Shown one piece after another: positions 22,096 through 25,384 of a stretch of 25,384 nt of DNA. The DNA comes from Streptomyces viridochromogenes (GTDB taxonomy: Bacteria > Actinomycetota > Actinomycetes > Streptomycetales > Streptomycetaceae). Position numbers and translations under genes: made by a program. The DNA is taken from contig NZ_LGUR01000272.1 of the NCBI RefSeq assembly GCF_001270495.1, forward strand, positions 1 through 25,384, given 5' to 3'. Under the pieces are notes generated by a model. That model saw only the letters and a program-made list of their open reading frames with translations. It was not told the origin of the DNA and did no database searches. The number at the start of each line of letters is the position of its first letter. The first letter of the stretch is position 1.

Positions 22096-24116
22096 TCCTT
22101 ACGTCCCCCAAGTCCACCAAGGGCGATCTGCATCGTCTGATCGTTACCACTACTGCCCGACGCGGCCCAAGTCGGCTTGTGCTGCGGCGCGTGCGGGGCG
22201 TGCGTCCCATGCGCCGAGTGCGGAGCGTGGGACGCGTGCTGCGCGGGCAGCGGTTGCGCCTGCGGCTCCGGCTGGTACGACGCGGGCTGGGCCGGGGCGG
22301 GCTGGGCCGGCACGGTCGCGACGGGCTTCTTCCTCTCCTGCCGCAGCATGTAGCGCCAGGCGAAGATCGGCGTCGCGGTGATCAGCATGGCGAACGTCGC
22401 CCAGATGATCATCGCGGGGTGCGAGTGGCCGTACACGAATCCGGCGGTGATCGACGCCCCGAAGATCGCGATGAAGTACCAGTGGTACCGGAACGTCCCG
22501 AACCACCGGTCGGGGCTGGCCGAGTCGCCCTTGGGGGTGACCACGAACTTGCTCTTCTTGCGCAGCACCGAGTCGATCAGCGCCTTCGCGTACAGCGGCG
22601 CCGACAGCGCGGACATCACCATGCCGGCCACACCGCCGGAGCCCTCCGGCTCGTGCGGCGAGACGTTGTGGCGGCGGTTCCAGACGTACAGGCCGATCTG
22701 GAGGGCGGAGGCGTTGCCGTAGAGCATCAGCCAGATGGTCGGGTCGATGTTCACACCCGAGGCGCCCAGGCCCAGGAACAACGCACAGCTCAGCGCCGCC
22801 AGGATCCAGTTCAGGGCCGACATCGGGTAGAAGATGATCATCATCGTGTAGTTGAAGAGCTTGCTCGGCGGCAGCGAGTACCAGCCCTTCCAGTACTGCT
22901 TGAGGATCGTCTCGTACGTCCCTCGCGACCAGCGCATCTGCTGGGTGAAGAAGTCGGTCCAGGCACTGGGCCCCTCACCGACGGCGAGCACGTCCGGCGT
23001 GTAGACCGACTGCCACTTCTTCCCCGTGGCCGGGTTCTTGTGGCGGTGGATCTCGAAGCCGGTGGCCATGTCCTCGGTGATCGAGTCGTACAGGCCGCCG
23101 ATCTGCTTGAGCGCCTTGATGCGTACGGCGTTCGACGTACCCACGAACATCGGCCCGCCGTAGCGGTTGCCGGCGCGCTGGATGAGAGCGTGGAAGAGGA
23201 ACTGCTGCGACTCGGCGGCCTTGGTGACGAAATTGTCGTAGTTGCCGTACACCTGCGGGCCGATGACGAAGCCGACGTTCGGGTCGCGGAAGAAGCCGAG
23301 CATCCGCTCCAGGTAGTTGGGCAGCGGCACGTGGTCGGTGTCGACCGAGGCGAAGAAGTCGTAGTCGTCGCCGTGTGCGTCGAGCCAGGCGTTGTAGTTG
23401 CCGTGCTTGGTCTTGGCGCGGTGCGGGCCCTTGGCCTGGTTCCACTTGGCGATGCCCTTGCGGGAGAAGTGGTGCACGCCGAGCCGCGCGCACACCTCCT
23501 TGACCTCCGGGTCGTCGCCCTCGTCCAGCAGCCAGACGTGCATCAGACCCCGGTGGCGCAGCTTGACGGCCGCCTCCAGGGTCTTCGTCACCATCTCCAG
23601 CGGCTCCTTGCCGGGCACGAAGGAGGTCAGGAAGGCGACTCTCGTGCCGGTCTCCGGCACCACCGGGATCGGGTCGCGGGCGACCAGTGTGGCGTGCGCG
23701 TTGGACAGCACGTTCATGCAGCGGAAGAACTCGATCAGACCGATCGAGACGAGCATGACCATGTCGAGCGTCGGCAGGAAGTCGAAGGCGGGATAGTCCC
23801 GTTCGGTCCAGTGCTCGGGCTGGAGCAGCCAGAACAGCAGGACCAGCGAGAGCACCGGGGCCGCCGCCAGCATCAGGGCGACCCTGATCCGGTGCGGCTC
23901 CTGCGAGATCAGCGAGCGGTACTCGACCCGGTACGGCTTGTTCGGGTCGGGCTGCGTGAGGGGGCCGGCCAGCCGGCTGTAGTGCTCGTAGTCGTACTTC
24001 GGCAGCGTCTTCTTGATCCGGCGGAAAGCTCCGGTCCTGGTCTGTGACGGCACCCTCAACTGGGTCGTTTGAGACGGGTCGAAGTTCTGCCGGGCGCCCG
24101 TCGGCGTCGACGTCAT
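22092..24116 (-). CDS. cslA: CslA, cellulose-synthase-like glycosyltransferase
   Basis: This 674-residue membrane GT2 enzyme polymerises a beta-glucan at hyphal tips and passes it through the membrane. Two helices (about 78-98 and 115-132) precede the catalytic domain: Asp198 in LLDEGDD, DTD at 259-261, TED at 347-349 and the processive-synthase motif QQMRW at 392-396. Further helices follow near 408-435, 440-460, 490-510 and 545-585. The C-terminal tail is Pro/Gln/Ala-rich, then has seven histidines within residues 627-646. Unlike BcsA of enteric bacteria it has no PilZ domain, so c-di-GMP control by that route is not expected. It leads the cslA-glxA operon. A perfect 21-bp palindrome lies 13 bp before its start. 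Confidence 0.96.
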   Translation of the reverse strand: MTSTPTGARQNFDPSQTTQLRVPSQTRTGAFRRIKKTLPKYDYEHYSRLAGPLTQPDPNKPYRVEYRSLISQEPHRIRVALMLAAAPVLSLVLLFWLLQPEHWTERDYPAFDFLPTLDMVMLVSIGLIEFFRCMNVLSNAHATLVARDPIPVVPETGTRVAFLTSFVPGKEPLEMVTKTLEAAVKLRHRGLMHVWLLDEGDDPEVKEVCARLGVHHFSRKGIAKWNQAKGPHRAKTKHGNYNAWLDAHGDDYDFFASVDTDHVPLPNYLERMLGFFRDPNVGFVIGPQVYGNYDNFVTKAAESQQFLFHALIQRAGNRYGGPMFVGTSNAVRIKALKQIGGLYDSITEDMATGFEIHRHKNPATGKKWQSVYTPDVLAVGEGPSAWTDFFTQQMRWSRGTYETILKQYWKGWYSLPPSKLFNYTMMIIFYPMSALNWILAALSCALFLGLGASGVNIDPTIWLMLYGNASALQIGLYVWNRRHNVSPHEPEGSGGVAGMVMSALSAPLYAKALIDSVLRKKSKFVVTPKGDSASPDRWFGTFRYHWYFIAIFGASITAGFVYGHSHPAMIIWATFAMLITATPIFAWRYMLRQERKKPVATVPAQPAPAQPASYQPEPQAQPLPAQHASHAPHSAHGTHAPHAPQHKPTWAASGSSGNDQTMQIALGGLGGRKE

Positions 24117-24442
24117 GAGTCATCCCCCCACACGCGGGTCACCCGCGTGTCTGTCGGTTCCTTTACGACTGCTCCGGTCCCCCTCGACCTTTCACAGGCG
24201 TATCAGTAGTGGGCCGCAGTCACCACATCTTCTCCACCATAGACATGGAACAGCGACCTTCCGGTTGCATCATGCCCCCCTCGGCATGCGGTCATGAACG
24301 GGGCCCCCTATGCCCCGGCGAAAACCGGCAACCGGCTCCTTGCCCCCCAACTGCCGCGTATGCGCAGCATCTTGAAAAACCAATCACCAGGGTTCTACGT
24401 CGTTCCACATGATCGCAAGATGCGAAACGAGGTGTTTACCGG
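24117..24442 (-). promoter_or_regulatory. 326-bp cslA-glxA upstream region
   Basis: No gene is evident. The segment must carry the promoter and leader of the cslA-glxA operon. The GGGGGGATGACTC ribosome region and a 21-bp palindrome adjoin the start. The part distal to cslA (about 24360-24460) is unusually AT-rich for this genome, with a run of five A's, and is the likeliest place for the promoter. The upstream FadR-type gene ends only at 24443, so read-through is also possible. Confidence 0.5.
24130..24150. promoter_or_regulatory. 21-bp perfect palindrome before cslA
   Basis: Arms ACACGCGGGT (24130-24139) and ACCCGCGTGT (24141-24150) are exact complements about a single central base. It ends 13 bp before the cslA ATG. 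As DNA it could be an operator for a dimeric repressor; as RNA it would be a stem near the ribosome site. I do not recognise it as the box of a known Streptomyces regulator. Confidence 0.65.
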
Positions 24443-25159
24443 TCATACGCGCTCATTGTGGCACCTGTGGGGGTGTTGTGTACCCGTCGTGGATACGCGG
24501 GCGCGGATGTTGCCGAAGTGGTCCCTTATGGCCTCCTCCGCCCGTATCGCATCGCCCGACCGCACCGCGTCCACGATCTCCCGGTGCTGCCGGCAGGTGA
24601 CCAGCGGATCCTGGGGCGCGCCCCCGAGATCGGTGTGGACGCGGTGGAAGGCCTCCCAGAAGGCCTCCATCACCTCGCCCAGCAGCGCGTTGTCCAGCCC
24701 CCGGTAGAGAGTGGCGTGAAACGCCCGGTCGGTGTCGGCGATCCCGTCGCCGCCGCGTGCCGCCTGCTCTTCCATACGGTCGACCAGCGCGTCCAGTTCA
24801 ACGAGATCGCCCTCCGGCACCCGCCCCGCGAGCCGCGACACCAGCCCCGTCTCCACGGCCTCCCGCAGCTGCACCAGCTGGAGCAGGGTGTCCTCGCCCC
24901 GGTAGTGCCCGGCGACGGTCCGGAAGGCGAGTCCCTCGATCATCGGCGCCAGCGACATCGTCCCGACATACGTCCCGAACCCGTGCCGGATCTCCACGAT
25001 GCCCATCGCCTGCAACCCCTTGAGCGCCTCGCGCACGGAGTTCCGACTCGCCCCCAGATGCTCCATCAGCTCGGGCTCCGTCGGCAGCGGGGCCCCGGAG
25101 GCCAGCCGGCGGTCGATGATGAGCTTCTTGATCCGCTCCTGAAGGTCACGCGCTGCCAT
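24443..25159 (-). CDS. FadR-subfamily GntR transcriptional regulator (FCD domain)
   Basis: This 238-residue regulator has an N-terminal winged helix (1-70) with LPTEPELMEHLGASRNSVREALKGL. The C-terminal all-helical FCD domain has the metal-site residues Asp144, His148, His192 and His214. FCD regulators typically respond to carboxylic or sugar acids. The ATG at 25159 is preferred because TACCCT lies six bases before it, a leaderless-type arrangement. A TTG at 25180 would add seven residues. It lies upstream of cslA on the same strand and could regulate that operon or itself, but no catabolic gene is adjacent to reveal a ligand. Confidence 0.88.
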   Translation of the reverse strand: MAARDLQERIKKLIIDRRLASGAPLPTEPELMEHLGASRNSVREALKGLQAMGIVEIRHGFGTYVGTMSLAPMIEGLAFRTVAGHYRGEDTLLQLVQLREAVETGLVSRLAGRVPEGDLVELDALVDRMEEQAARGGDGIADTDRAFHATLYRGLDNALLGEVMEAFWEAFHRVHTDLGGAPQDPLVTCRQHREIVDAVRSGDAIRAEEAIRDHFGNIRARVSTTGTQHPHRCHNERV

Positions 25160-25193
25160 GGCCAGAGGGTATCCGGCCAAACAGGAAGAAGAC

Positions 25194-25211
25194 CCCTCGC
25201 TTGCACGAGGG
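25194..25211 (-). terminator. terminator hairpin after the tRNA-like remnant
   Basis: On the minus strand CCCTCG, a 6-base loop and CGAGGG form a hairpin, followed by GTCTTCTTCCTGTTT, a T-rich tail by the standards of this genome. It lies downstream of the tRNA-like remnant and just before the FCD regulator. Confidence 0.6.
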
Positions 25212-25242
25212 CCTCCGGCCTGAAGGGGGGCCTTCCGTGTGG

Positions 25243-25320
25243 TGCGTCGCCGGGGACTCGAACCCCCGGACCCCCAGCCGTTCCCGCAGAACGCGGGAGG
25301 CGCCGGGGAGGGCCTGCGTC
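25243..25320 (-). pseudogene. decayed tRNA-like copy
   Basis: The minus strand ends with GGGGGTTCGAGTCCCCGG then CGACGCA, a T-arm and 3' acceptor strand closely resembling the real tRNA end at 25363. The matching 5' acceptor (GCGTCGC) and a normal D arm are absent. The would-be anticodon hairpin CCCGC/GCGGG has only a 5-base loop, and the T stem carries an apparent extra G. It is therefore probably a duplicated, inactive tRNA remnant with its own terminator. Confidence 0.5.
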
Positions 25321-25326
25321 AAAAGC

Positions 25327-25356
25327 GAAGGCCCCCCGCGGTTGCGAGGGGCCTTC
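25327..25356 (-). terminator. tRNA terminator with T tail
   Basis: GAAGGCCCC and GGGGCCTTC form a strong GC stem on the minus strand, and CGCTTTT follows at 25326-25321. It lies 6 bp after the tRNA 3' end and is a classical intrinsic terminator. Confidence 0.82.
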
Positions 25357-25362
25357 GTGTCG

Positions 25363-25384
25363 TGCGCCGCCAGGGACTCGAACC
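25363..25384 (-). tRNA. 3' end of a tRNA, probably tRNA-Lys(CTT), cut by the window edge
   Basis: The minus strand reads GGTTCGAGTCCC then TGGCGGCGCA: the T loop TTCGAGT, the 3' half of the T stem, seven acceptor bases GCGGCGC and discriminator A. CCA is not encoded. The acceptor and T-arm sequence resembles actinobacterial tRNA-Lys(CTT) as I remember it, but the anticodon lies outside the window, so the isotype is tentative. Confidence 0.72.

Noticed and set aside
20329..22140. 603-codon open frame opposite glxA
   Set aside because: Mirror of the glxA codons, Arg/Val/Leu-rich, with no motif or ribosome site.
22179..24047. 622-codon open frame opposite cslA
   Set aside because: Antisense shadow of a certain gene; composition is a high-GC artefact.

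Overview
The window is chromosomal DNA of a Streptomyces or close relative. The evidence is very high GC with G/C-ending codons, genes starting on ATG, GTG and TTG, families typical of the genus (GAF-ANTAR regulators, class E and F sortases, a DUF6412-YidC pair, a CslA-GlxA locus), and two copies of an intergenic element resembling one I know as abundant in Streptomyces.

Layout. Positions 1-900 hold an anti-sigma-like ATPase. Positions 904-4434 are a defence island: an McrA-like HNH nuclease, a C5-cytosine methyltransferase, a Vsr mismatch endonuclease and a NaeI-family restriction enzyme. The NaeI-like gene is clearly more AT-rich than its surroundings, which suggests acquisition. Positions 4476-7531 run leftward: a SEC-C protein, a small membrane protein and a secreted GH30 glycosidase. 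Positions 7840-9945 run rightward: a class E sortase, a DUF6412 membrane protein and a YidC/Oxa1 insertase. A fumarylacetoacetate-hydrolase-family enzyme (10093-10950) converges on a two-gene operon (heme-degrading-domain protein plus Gfo/Idh/MocA oxidoreductase, 11057-12663). That operon diverges from a ROK-family regulator, with a 25-bp near-perfect palindrome between them. Next come a secreted protein ending in an LARTG sorting signal, a decayed GntR/HAD pair, a NagD-like phosphatase, a secreted membrane-anchored protein coupled to a class F sortase, and a GAF-ANTAR regulator.

The right end (19039-24116) is the tip-glycan locus: the GH6 lipoprotein CslZ converges on the glxA-cslA operon (copper radical oxidase and cellulose-synthase-like enzyme). 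A FadR-type regulator lies upstream of cslA on the same strand. The window ends in a decayed tRNA-like copy and the 3' end of a real tRNA, each followed by a hairpin.

How the genes work together. The methyltransferase should protect the sites cut by the NaeI-like enzyme, while Vsr repairs the T:G mismatches left by deaminated 5-methylcytosine. CslA makes a beta-glucan, GlxA oxidises a polymer outside the membrane, and CslZ can trim it. The class E sortase is a candidate anchor for the LARTG protein. The observations I would check first are the gene set and orientation of the R-M island, the palindrome in the ROK divergon, the palindromes 5' of cslA and of the gene at 16677, and the histidine-rich tail of CslA.
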